Source of the DNA: Caulobacter sp. CCH9-E1
GTDB lineage: Bacteria; Pseudomonadota; Alphaproteobacteria; Caulobacterales; Caulobacteraceae
NCBI RefSeq assembly: GCF_001556515.1
Contig: NZ_LSJA01000276.1
Coordinates: 1 to 57,258, forward strand
DNA length: 57,258 nt
Direction of reading: 5' to 3'
Shown here: piece by piece, positions 34,101-40,822 of the stretch
Layout: every line of letters starts with the position of its first letter
Numbering within the stretch: position 1 is the stretch's first letter
Made by a program: the position numbers and the translations under genes
The notes under the pieces: generated by a model
Database searches by the model: none
What the model saw: the letters and a program-made list of their open reading frames with translations, nothing else
Told to the model about the DNA's origin: nothing

Positions 34101-34380
34101 CCTGATGGTCGTCGGCGAAGGTGTAAACATGCTCGACGTCGTTGACGCTCTTGACGATGGCTTCCAGCGGCTTGCCGACCAGCTCGACGGCGTCGGGCGC
34201 GGACAGGCCAGGCGCGGCGACCATGATGTCGACCATGGGCACGCTGATCTGGGGCTCCTCCTCGCGGGGGATCGAAAACAGCGCCAGCAAGCCGACGGCG
34301 ATCGCCGCCATCAGGATCAGGGGCGTCAGCGGCGATCGGATCGTCGCCTTCGTCAGGCGGCCGGAGAGCCCGAGGTTCAT
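31168..34380 (-). CDS. RND efflux pump, inner membrane permease
   Basis: A 1070-residue resistance-nodulation-division permease. It has the first helix at about 15-35, a large periplasmic loop, the helix 4 motif SIGILVDDAIVMIEN with the proton-relay aspartates, a second loop (about 560-860) and the C-terminal helices, with GFIALAGIIVRNSILLVDF in the second half. It starts with ATGA overlap with the adaptor gene. The outer membrane partner is probably the TolC protein encoded in the divergent SQR operon. The combination with sulfide enzymes suggests export of a sulfur-related toxic compound, but the substrate cannot be read from sequence. Confidence 0.93.
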   Translation of the reverse strand: MNLGLSGRLTKATIRSPLTPLILMAAIAVGLLALFSIPREEEPQISVPMVDIMVAAPGLSAPDAVELVGKPLEAIVKSVNDVEHVYTFADDHQVMVTARFKVGVDPDAAAVRIHEKVRANYDRIPAGVPEPLIQTRGINDVPSLVLTLSPKPGYENRWTDESLREVAGKLKTEVAKVDDVGLTFIVGGRPREIRVTPDPARLALRGVSMGALMDTIRQATRAFPAGDVRNGGEAVAVTAGRDLKSAAEIGLLALPSAKGEAVYVRDVADVAEGPREDQTQVRRYARFENGWSEAPAVSLAIAKRKGANAVVVSKAVLDRVEALKGSLLPETLNVDVTRDYGATANEKANELLFHLGLATVSIVVLIGLAIGWREAGVTAVVIPTTILLTLFASNLMGYTINRVSLFALIFSIGILVDDAIVMIENIARHWAMNDGRGRIEAAVEAVAEVGNPTVVATLTVVSALLPMLFVSGLMGPYMAPIPVNASAAMVFSFFVAVVIAPWLMVRFARKALEGAPSGHGHDDEGKLGALYRRVAGRVIRDRRSAWMFLGGVGVATLLACAMFATKTVTVKLLPFDNKSELQVVLDMPEGTSLEITQRTLAQAAAIAGTLPETVAIDSYAGTASPFNFNGLVRHYYLRGRPEQGDLSVALAPKDERKRSSHAVALDLRERLARVALPAGAAIKVVEAPPGPPVMATLLAEIYGPDAATRRAVAERVKATFHAVPYIVDIDDSWGAPRPTLRLVPDRSRLEALGVADRDVLDSIGAAFGGQVVGYAHRGEGRDPLEISVRLPQSARTWGETLGSTPVARAANGRLVELSEVVEAKREAGSTHVFRRDGRDVDMVMAELAGAYEAPIYGMMDVDKRLRDMDWGATPKPDIRMHGQPADESRPTVLWDGEWEITWVTFRDMGAAFGVAILGIYVLVVAQFKSFRLPLVILTPIPLTLVGIVLGHILFRAPFTATSMIGFIALAGIIVRNSILLVDFIRHSAEDGKPLREVLLTAGAIRFKPILLTALAAMIGAAVILTDPIFQGLAISLLFGLASSTVLTVLVIPAIYVVLRDAEAPVRPKTA

Positions 34381-35411
34381 CGCCCCGCCTCCGCCGGCGT
34401 CAGGACATCTCCGATCCGAAGGCCGGACAGGACTTCGACCATTGCGGGATCAGCGGCGGCCGAAGTCTGGACCGGGCTGTCGGCGACCGCGCCGTCCCTG
34501 CCGACCAGGCGGACATAGTCGACGCCAAAGCGGGTGACCACGTAGCGGCGCGGGATCACGACCGCCTGGCGCTGGCCGACCGAAACGAAGGCTCGAACCT
34601 TTCGCCCGATCAGCGCCTGGGGAAGATCGGCGGCGGTGACATCCGCGACGATCTGGCCGCCAGTCACGGCGGGATAGACTTGACTGATCTGCCCGGACGC
34701 GACCGCGCCGCCCAGATCCTCGGCGGCGAAGCGGACCTTGCCGCCGACCTTCAACGCCGAGGCCTCGCCCTCGGGCAGGGTTATGCGCACGACCGGCGGT
34801 CCTGCGGTGATCGTGGCGATCGACTGTCCGGGCATGACCACCGAGCCCAAGGGCACGTCGGCGGTCAGCACGCGTCCGGCCGCGGGGGCCAGCACCGCGC
34901 CCTGGACGCCGAGTTCGGCGCTGGCCCGCGCCTGGGCGCGCGCGGCGGCGAGGCCTGCGCTGGCGGCCTTGGCCGCCGCCTGCACCTGGTCCAGACGGGC
35001 CTTGGCGTAGACGCCGTGATCATAGAGGTCCTGGGTGCGGGCGAGATCGGCCTGGGCCTGGGCGGCCTGGGCTGCGGCGGCGGCGACCTGGGCGTCGTAG
35101 GCGCCGGTCTGCAGCCCGATCCGCTCGTCGTGGACGATCGCGATTGTCTGCCCCTGGCGCACGATGTCGCCTTCCTTGACCAGCAGGCGCGAAATCGTTC
35201 CCGGGATGCGGGCGCGCGCCTCGGCCATGTCCCGCGTCGTCAGCGTGGCGGGGACCGGCTTGAGATCATCGACGACCGACGCACGGACCGTCAGGCGATC
35301 GGCGGCGGGCGCCATGACCACGGCGGGCTTGGTCGAGGCTTCGTCCTTGCCGCAGGCGCCGAGCAGCGCGGCCAGCCCAAAAGCGCCGATCAGGAATGGC
35401 TTTGCGGTCAT
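34377..35411 (-). CDS. RND pump periplasmic adaptor lipoprotein (HlyD/MFP family)
   Basis: A 344-residue membrane fusion protein. ATG 35411 begins a lipoprotein signal (MTAKPFLIGAFGLAALLGAC, lipobox LLGAC, Cys20), with a G-rich ribosome site upstream. The lipoyl half-motifs (RIPGTISRLLVKEGDIVRQG and GAVLAPAAGRVLTADVPLG) flank a coiled-coil hairpin rich in Ala/Gln (AYDAQVAAAAAQAAQAQADL). A beta-barrel and membrane-proximal domain follow. The frame is open to 35603, but that stretch overlaps the rhodanese gene. It should bridge the RND permease and a TolC channel. Confidence 0.9.
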   Translation of the reverse strand: MTAKPFLIGAFGLAALLGACGKDEASTKPAVVMAPAADRLTVRASVVDDLKPVPATLTTRDMAEARARIPGTISRLLVKEGDIVRQGQTIAIVHDERIGLQTGAYDAQVAAAAAQAAQAQADLARTQDLYDHGVYAKARLDQVQAAAKAASAGLAAARAQARASAELGVQGAVLAPAAGRVLTADVPLGSVVMPGQSIATITAGPPVVRITLPEGEASALKVGGKVRFAAEDLGGAVASGQISQVYPAVTGGQIVADVTAADLPQALIGRKVRAFVSVGQRQAVVIPRRYVVTRFGVDYVRLVGRDGAVADSPVQTSAAADPAMVEVLSGLRIGDVLTPAEAGR

Positions 35412-35440
35412 CGTCGTCCCCCCAAGGGCCTCTTTTTTGT

Positions 35441-35800
35441 TTAGCCGCGATCGCTGATCTGGCCGCTCGCGGCGTCCAGGCTGACGGTGGGGAGGCCCGC
35501 GGCCTTCCACGCCATGATCCCGCCGCCCAGATGGCTGTCCAACTTGTGGCCGGCGGCCCGGCAACGATCGATGGCGGTCGCCGAACGCTTGCCCGAACCA
35601 CACTGCATGACGATGCGCCGGTCGTCGGCGAGCGGCAGCGCGGACGGGTCGAACGTCGACAGCGGGAAATTCAGGGCGCCATGAATCCGCTCGGCCGCGA
35701 ACTCGGCGGGCTCGCGCACGTCGATCAGCAGGATCTGCCCCGCGTCCAGCGCCGCCTTCACTTCCGCGGGGCTGAGGTCCTTCACCTTAGATCCGAACAT
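35441..35800 (-). CDS. Single-domain rhodanese
   Basis: A 119-residue sulfurtransferase. The active-site loop CGSGKR carries the reactive cysteine and conserved arginine; LLIDVREPAEFAAERIHGAL is the usual rhodanese N-terminal signature. ATG 35800 is preceded by GGAG at 6 bases, so I prefer it to ATG 35812. No signal peptide, so it acts in the cytoplasm, probably passing sulfane sulfur between SQR products and acceptors. It is the first gene of the operon with the RND pump and ArsR sensor. Confidence 0.87.
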   Translation of the reverse strand: MFGSKVKDLSPAEVKAALDAGQILLIDVREPAEFAAERIHGALNFPLSTFDPSALPLADDRRIVMQCGSGKRSATAIDRCRAAGHKLDSHLGGGIMAWKAAGLPTVSLDAASGQISDRG

Positions 35801-35839
35801 GGCCGTCTCCATCACAGGGGCGGCGTCGCCACCCTCAAA

Positions 35840-35855
35840 ATTCGTAATTGCTAAT
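35840..35855. promoter_or_regulatory. Near-consensus BigR/SqrR operator between rhodanese and SQR
   Basis: ATTC-GTAATTGC-TAAT differs from ATTC-N8-GAAT at one position. It lies 39 bp upstream of the rhodanese ATG in the only shared promoter region of the rhodanese-RND-ArsR and SQR-TolC operons. Confidence 0.5.
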
Positions 35856-35961
35856 ATGCGGAGATTGGAATATGAAGTCAAGCGCGGCTGGTTGACGAAC
35901 ATCATGGCCGCTCCGGCCGGCCCGTGAGCTGATCGGGATCAAACCAGTAGGGAGAAGCCAG

Positions 35962-37245
35962 GTGGTAAAGCCTCGCATCGTCGTTCTGGGAGCCGGTCTG
36001 GGCGGCGCCATCGCCGCCTTCGAGATCAAGCTCGCTGTCGGCAAGAAAGCCGACGTCCATGTCGTCTCACAGGGCGACACGTTCCACTTCGTGCCGTCAA
36101 ACCCCTGGGTCGCCGTGCGCTGGCGCACGCGCGACGCGATCGAGGTCAAGCTGCCGCCGGTCTTCCAGAAGAAGGACATCGCCTTCACCGGAGTCGGCGC
36201 CAGCAAGGTTGATCCCGCGACCAACACGCTGCATCTGGCTGACGGTCAGGCCCTGCCCTACGACTACCTCGTCATCGCCACGGGTCCCGAGCTGGCCTTC
36301 GACGAGATTCCCGGGCTGGGACCGAACGGCGGCCACACCCAGTCGGTCTGCCACGTGGCCCACGCCGAGACGGCGGCCGACGCCTTCGACAAGTTCTGCC
36401 AGGACCCCGGTCCGATCGTCGTCGGCGCCGTGCAGGGAGCCTCGTGCTTCGGGCCCGCCTATGAATTCGCTCTGATCCTCGACACCGAACTGCGCCGCCG
36501 CAAGGTGCGCGACAAGGTGCCGATGACCTTCGTGACCTCGGAGCCCTATATCGGCCACCTGGGTCTGGACGGCGTCGGCGACACCAAGGGCCTGCTCGAG
36601 AGCGAGCTGCGTCAACGCCACATCAAGTGGGTGACCAACGCCAAGGTCGCCTCGGTCGACGAAGGCCTGATGCATGTCGAGGAGATCGCCGAGGACGGTT
36701 CGGTGCATGCGCGTCACGACCTGCCGTTCGGCTTCTCGATGATGCTGCCCGCCTTCCGGGGCGTCGAGGCCGTGCGCGGTGTCGAGGGCCTGGTCAATCC
36801 GCGCGGCTTCATCCTGATCGACAAGCACCAGCGCAACCCGACCTATCCAAACATCATGGCCCTGGGCGTCTGCGTCGCGATCGCCCCGACCGGCAAGACG
36901 CCGGTGCCGGTGGGCGTGCCCAAGACCGGCTTCATGATCGAAAGCATGGTCACGGCCATCGCCCATAACTTCAAGGAGATCCTGGACGGCCAGGCGCCCA
37001 CTCACGAGGCGAGTTGGAACGCCATCTGCCTGGCCGATTTCGGCGACGGCGGCGTGGCCTTCGTCGCCCAGCCGCAGATCCCGCCGCGCAACGTCAACTG
37101 GTCGGCCAGCGGCAAGTGGGTTCACCTGGCCAAGGTTGGCTTCGAGAAGTACTTCCTGGGCAAGGTCAAGCGCGGCGAGAGCGAGCCGTTCTACGAGAAG
37201 CTGGCTCTCGACATCCTGGGCGTCAACAAGATCAAGGGCGCCTAG
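35962..37245 (+). CDS. sqr: Sulfide:quinone oxidoreductase
   Basis: A 427-residue flavoprotein that oxidises sulfide to (per/poly)sulfide and reduces quinone at the membrane. GTG 35962 follows TAGGGAGAAG. The FAD motif is VVLGAGLGGAIAAFEIK near 7-23. Three cysteines sit in the family positions: Cys130 (QSVCHVAH), Cys162 (GASCFGPAYEF) and Cys304 (LGVCVAIAP). The C-terminus carries amphipathic aromatic segments for membrane association. It leads an operon with thioredoxin, a DUF2892 protein and TolC. Confidence 0.93.
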   Translation: MVKPRIVVLGAGLGGAIAAFEIKLAVGKKADVHVVSQGDTFHFVPSNPWVAVRWRTRDAIEVKLPPVFQKKDIAFTGVGASKVDPATNTLHLADGQALPYDYLVIATGPELAFDEIPGLGPNGGHTQSVCHVAHAETAADAFDKFCQDPGPIVVGAVQGASCFGPAYEFALILDTELRRRKVRDKVPMTFVTSEPYIGHLGLDGVGDTKGLLESELRQRHIKWVTNAKVASVDEGLMHVEEIAEDGSVHARHDLPFGFSMMLPAFRGVEAVRGVEGLVNPRGFILIDKHQRNPTYPNIMALGVCVAIAPTGKTPVPVGVPKTGFMIESMVTAIAHNFKEILDGQAPTHEASWNAICLADFGDGGVAFVAQPQIPPRNVNWSASGKWVHLAKVGFEKYFLGKVKRGESEPFYEKLALDILGVNKIKGA

Positions 37246-37247
37246 CG

Positions 37248-37691
37248 ATGCGCCAGTTCGCCTGCCCCGCCTGTGGCGCGTCAAACCGGATTCCCGAGGA
37301 TCGCGACCCCGCGACCGCCCGATGCGGGCTCTGCAAGGCCGAGGTCTTTTCCGGCGCGCCGCTGGACGTCGACGCCCAGGGGCTCGCCCGCCACCTCTCC
37401 GGCACCAAGGGCGCGCCGGTGCTCGTCGATGTCTGGGCGCCCTGGTGCGGGCCCTGCCGGGCCATGGCCCCGCAATTCGCGGCGGCGGCCGGGCGTCTTG
37501 GCGCTCGCGCGCGGCTGCTGAAGCTCAACGCCGACGACAATCCTGGCCCCTGCGCGCAGTACGGCGTCCAAGGCATACCGGCGCTGCTGCTCTTCCAGGA
37601 TGGTCGCCTGATCGCCCGCAAGGCTGGCCTGATGAGCGCCGATCAACTCGTCGATTGGGTGGGCTTGGCCACGGCCAAGGCCGCCGTCTGA
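37248..37691 (+). CDS. trxC: Thioredoxin with N-terminal zinc finger (TrxC/thioredoxin-2 type)
   Basis: A 147-residue cytoplasmic thioredoxin. The N-terminal zinc site uses Cys6, Cys9, Cys26 and Cys29 (CPAC and CGLC), and the redox site is WCGPC at Cys67/Cys70. It begins 2 bp after the SQR stop. In this operon it would reduce the persulfides formed by SQR or the rhodanese (inference from context). Confidence 0.92.
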   Translation: MRQFACPACGASNRIPEDRDPATARCGLCKAEVFSGAPLDVDAQGLARHLSGTKGAPVLVDVWAPWCGPCRAMAPQFAAAAGRLGARARLLKLNADDNPGPCAQYGVQGIPALLLFQDGRLIARKAGLMSADQLVDWVGLATAKAAV

Positions 37692-37711
37692 TAACGAAAG
37701 GAAATAATCCC

Positions 37712-37915
37712 ATGACCCTCGATCGCGCCGTGCTGGCCTTCGCCGGCTTCGTCGTTCTGCTCGGGCTGGCGCTCGCGCACTTCGTCCATCCGTACTGGAT
37801 CGGCCTTTCGATCTTCGCGGGCCTGAACATGATCCAGGCCGCGTTCACCGGCTTCTGTCCGGCGGCGATGATCTTCAAGAAGCTGGGCGTCAAGCCGGGG
37901 ACGGCGTTCCGCTGA
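37712..37915 (+). CDS. DUF2892 (YgaP-like) membrane protein
   Basis: A 67-residue protein with two hydrophobic segments (AVLAFAGFVVLLGLALAHF and YWIGLSIFAGLNMIQAAFTG) and the family ending GFCPAAMIFKKLGV. The DUF2892 domain is found alone or fused to rhodaneses, as in YgaP, where the cysteine may take part in sulfur transfer. ATG 37712 has AAAGGAAA upstream. Its stop overlaps the tolC start (TGATG). Confidence 0.85.
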   Translation: MTLDRAVLAFAGFVVLLGLALAHFVHPYWIGLSIFAGLNMIQAAFTGFCPAAMIFKKLGVKPGTAFR

Positions 37916-39183
37916 TGCGTCGCGCCGCCCTGATCGCCGCCGCCGCCCTGCTGGTCTCGCCGTCCATCGGCCAGGCGACCACGCTGGAAGAGGCCATCGC
38001 CGCGGCGCGCGCCTACAATCCGCAGATCCGCGCCGCCAGGGCGCGAGCGGACGCGGCCAACGCCCGTCTGGACGCGGCCAAGGGCGCGCGGCTGCCGTCG
38101 GTTGGCCTCGCCGGCGAATACATGAGCGGTCGAAACGATCTGGGCGGCTTCTTTAACTTCGCGGCGGCGGACGTCGACCCGCGTTCGGTCCGCCTGGAGC
38201 TCTCGCAACCGCTTTACGCGGGCGGCGCGCTGTCCGCGGGCGTGGACCAGGCGCGGGCCGGCCAGGCGGGCGCCCAGGCTCGCCTGGTCCAGACCGACGA
38301 TGAGCTGCAGGTCGCCGTCGCCCGCGCCTATGCCGGCGTACGCGCCGCCCAAGGCTTCTTCGAGGCGAGCCAGTCGCAAGCGAAGGCGCTCGAAGAATGG
38401 GCCCGGCAGGCGACGCTGCGCTTCAACGCGGGCGAGATCCCCCGCAGCGACCTGGACCTGACGCTGGCGCGCAAGGCCGAGGCCCGCGCGGGCGTGGCGA
38501 AGGCGCAAGCCGCCCTCGCCGTGGCCCGCGCCCATTACGCCGCGCTCGTCGGCGCCGAGCCGGTGACGCTCGAGCCGGCGGCCGACGACAGCGGCCTGCC
38601 TTCGCTGGACGAAGCCCTGGCCCGCGCCGAGACCGTCAGCCCAGCCCTCAAGGCCGCCGAGGCTGGCGTGCGCGCGGCGCGGGCGGCCGTGTCGGCCGCC
38701 GCCGCTCAGGGCCTGCCGAGCGTCAGCCTGGCCGCCCGCGCGGAGCAGGTGCGGGACCAGTTCTTTCCCGGCTACCGATCGGACGCCGTGACGGTCGGCC
38801 TGCAGGGGCGATGGACCCTGTTCGCCGGCGGACGCGTCCAGGCCGCCAAGTCCGAGGCGTCCGCGCGCGTCCGCGCCGCCGAGGCCGAGCGCGACGCCGC
38901 TCGGACCGCGCTCAAGACCGCCGTCATCAGCGCCTGGAGCGATCTTCAAGCCAATCGCCTCGCCGCGACCGCGGCCCGGGAACAGGTGCAGGCGGCCAAC
39001 AGCGCCGTCGATAGCCTGCGCCAGGAGGTGCGGGTTGGGCAACGCGCGCTGCTCGACCTCCTGGACGCCGAGCGCGACCAGCTCGCCGCGATCGCCCGCG
39101 CCCTAGCCGCGGAGGGCGAGGTGACGGCCAGCGCTCGCCAGCTTGCGGTCTTGACCGGCGCGACGCCTGGGTCGCGTCCATAA
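37915..39183 (+). CDS. TolC-family outer membrane efflux protein
   Basis: A 422-residue outer membrane factor. A signal peptide (MRRAALIAAAALLVSPSIG) is followed by two repeats of the alpha-helical hairpin (LEEAIAAARAYNPQIRAARA at the start; SLDEALARAETVSPALKAAE for the second half). It is coupled by TGATG to the DUF2892 gene. The divergent operon encodes an RND permease and adaptor without an outer membrane gene, so this is their likely partner, which would make the pump expressed together with SQR. Confidence 0.9.
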   Translation: MRRAALIAAAALLVSPSIGQATTLEEAIAAARAYNPQIRAARARADAANARLDAAKGARLPSVGLAGEYMSGRNDLGGFFNFAAADVDPRSVRLELSQPLYAGGALSAGVDQARAGQAGAQARLVQTDDELQVAVARAYAGVRAAQGFFEASQSQAKALEEWARQATLRFNAGEIPRSDLDLTLARKAEARAGVAKAQAALAVARAHYAALVGAEPVTLEPAADDSGLPSLDEALARAETVSPALKAAEAGVRAARAAVSAAAAQGLPSVSLAARAEQVRDQFFPGYRSDAVTVGLQGRWTLFAGGRVQAAKSEASARVRAAEAERDAARTALKTAVISAWSDLQANRLAATAAREQVQAANSAVDSLRQEVRVGQRALLDLLDAERDQLAAIARALAAEGEVTASARQLAVLTGATPGSRP

Positions 39184-39220
39184 GCGAGCGCCCGCCGCTC
39201 TTTCGCGCGATCGCGAAGGA

Positions 39221-40774
39221 CTAGGCTTGCGTCGCCGCGAGGCGCGAAGCCAGGGCGACGCCGTTTATCCGGCCCAGTCCGGCGCAGGCGTTCCAGCCTG
39301 GCCCGGCGGCGTATCCGGAAACACCGCCCACACTGTTGTTCCCTGAGAGGATGGCGACCGTCCCGCCGCCGCCGGCGTAGAGGTGCGGGTTCAAGAAGCC
39401 CACGCGCCTTCCCGACGCCTGGCAAAGCCGGGCGACCAGCGCGGCGTAGAGTGGAGCGACGGCGCTGGTGCCCAATCCGCTGATCCAGGTGTTCGGCGCG
39501 ACCATGATGCTGTAGCCGCTGAGACCGGAGGCGTTGCCCGCGACGTCCGGGACGCCGCGCCCGACCTTCCCGCCAGCCAGCGCGGGCGGCAGCGTCACGG
39601 CCTGCTGCCACTCCGGAACGGACATGATCTGGCTGATCCCGCCGCCGGTGACGCCGGTGCTGTCGTTCCACACGATCTCTTGGCCATCCGTCGTGATCTG
39701 AGTTCCGCCGCACGCCAGAGCGTATTGGCTCGACGCGGGATAGCCCACCTGGGGCGCCGCGCCGCCCAGGGTGACGCCGGTGTCGCCCGAGGTGGTCAGG
39801 ATCGTGACGCCCATGGCTCCGGCCGACTGAAACGCCTGCTCCATCGCCAGAATGGTCGACGCGGACCATGCGCTTTCCGGCGCTCCCCAGCTGATCGACA
39901 CGGCGTCCGGGGCGCCGCCGGGCCAGGCCAGGGCCGCATCCAAGGCGAGGATCCAGGCCTGGAACTGATTGGGCGCGAAGACGACGTAGAATTCCGCCTT
40001 CGGCGCGACGGCGCCCGCCACCTGTATGTCGAGCAGAACCTCGACATAGTTGGGCGAATACATCTGGTTCTGAGCGCCGAGCACGCCGGTGTCCGACAGG
40101 CTCGGCGCGGGGCCGCCGGTCAGGGTCTGGAACGCGTCGCCGAGCAGGGTCTCGTCATAGCCTCCGCCGAACTCCAGAAAGGCGATGCGCCGCCCCGTCC
40201 CATCGCCCGGCGGGAAGTCGTACAGAGCGGCGATCTTCTGGGGATTGGAGGTTCCGGCCAGGGGAGCGGCGGCGCTGGCGCCGCCGGCTGCGACCGCGTG
40301 GCCCACGCGCCGCGCGGCCGGTCGCGCATCCAGCCCGAGAACGGTCAGGATCTTGTCGGCGATCTGGGGCGGCACGGTCGGATCGCCCAGCGGCTGAAGG
40401 TGGTCGCGCCCCTCAAGCCGATAGTGATGCAGCTCGACGTCGAACGCCTTCTCCACCGCGGCGACCGGCCCCCGCGCGGTGATCAGGTGAAGCGCCTTGG
40501 AGATGGACACGATCTCCAGCCCCATGGAGCGAAGATACGCCTCGACGCTCGCGGTATCCGCATCATCGGCGCCGCAGGTCGACGCGAAGCCTTCATACGA
40601 CGGAAACTCGGTCGCCAAGGGCTGAGCGGCTCGGCTCTGCATGTGCGCCCGCCACGCGTCGGACGGGCGCAGGACGACGGTGACCGTCAGGATCTCATCG
40701 GGGGAGGCTCTGCCCACATGCGCCGCCCCCGATGGAGCGGGATGGTGGACGTCCTCCAGGCGCACGCGGTTCAT
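39221..40774 (-). CDS. S53 family serine peptidase (sedolisin/kumamolisin type)
   Basis: A 517-residue protein with a pro-kumamolisin-like propeptide (about 25-150) and a sedolisin catalytic domain. The catalytic Glu245 and Asp249 are in YVEVLLDIQ, the oxyanion Asp331 in SGDTG, and the nucleophile Ser437 in GTSAVAP. ATG 40774 has GGAGG upstream. No signal peptide is visible, unlike most secreted sedolisins. It is the last gene of the minus-strand arm, 48 bp after the radical SAM gene, so it may cut the leader from the modified precursor; immunity or scavenging roles are also possible. Confidence 0.85.
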   Translation of the reverse strand: MNRVRLEDVHHPAPSGAAHVGRASPDEILTVTVVLRPSDAWRAHMQSRAAQPLATEFPSYEGFASTCGADDADTASVEAYLRSMGLEIVSISKALHLITARGPVAAVEKAFDVELHHYRLEGRDHLQPLGDPTVPPQIADKILTVLGLDARPAARRVGHAVAAGGASAAAPLAGTSNPQKIAALYDFPPGDGTGRRIAFLEFGGGYDETLLGDAFQTLTGGPAPSLSDTGVLGAQNQMYSPNYVEVLLDIQVAGAVAPKAEFYVVFAPNQFQAWILALDAALAWPGGAPDAVSISWGAPESAWSASTILAMEQAFQSAGAMGVTILTTSGDTGVTLGGAAPQVGYPASSQYALACGGTQITTDGQEIVWNDSTGVTGGGISQIMSVPEWQQAVTLPPALAGGKVGRGVPDVAGNASGLSGYSIMVAPNTWISGLGTSAVAPLYAALVARLCQASGRRVGFLNPHLYAGGGGTVAILSGNNSVGGVSGYAAGPGWNACAGLGRINGVALASRLAATQA

Positions 40775-40822
40775 GATCGATCCTCCATGGTCCCGCCGGC
40801 AGCCACATCAGCCTGCTCGGCC

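Noticed and set aside
30901..34518. A 1205-codon plus-strand frame opposite the RND pump
   Set aside because: Asp/Arg/Gln/His-rich shadow without ribosome site or domain; the minus-strand RND permease explains the region.
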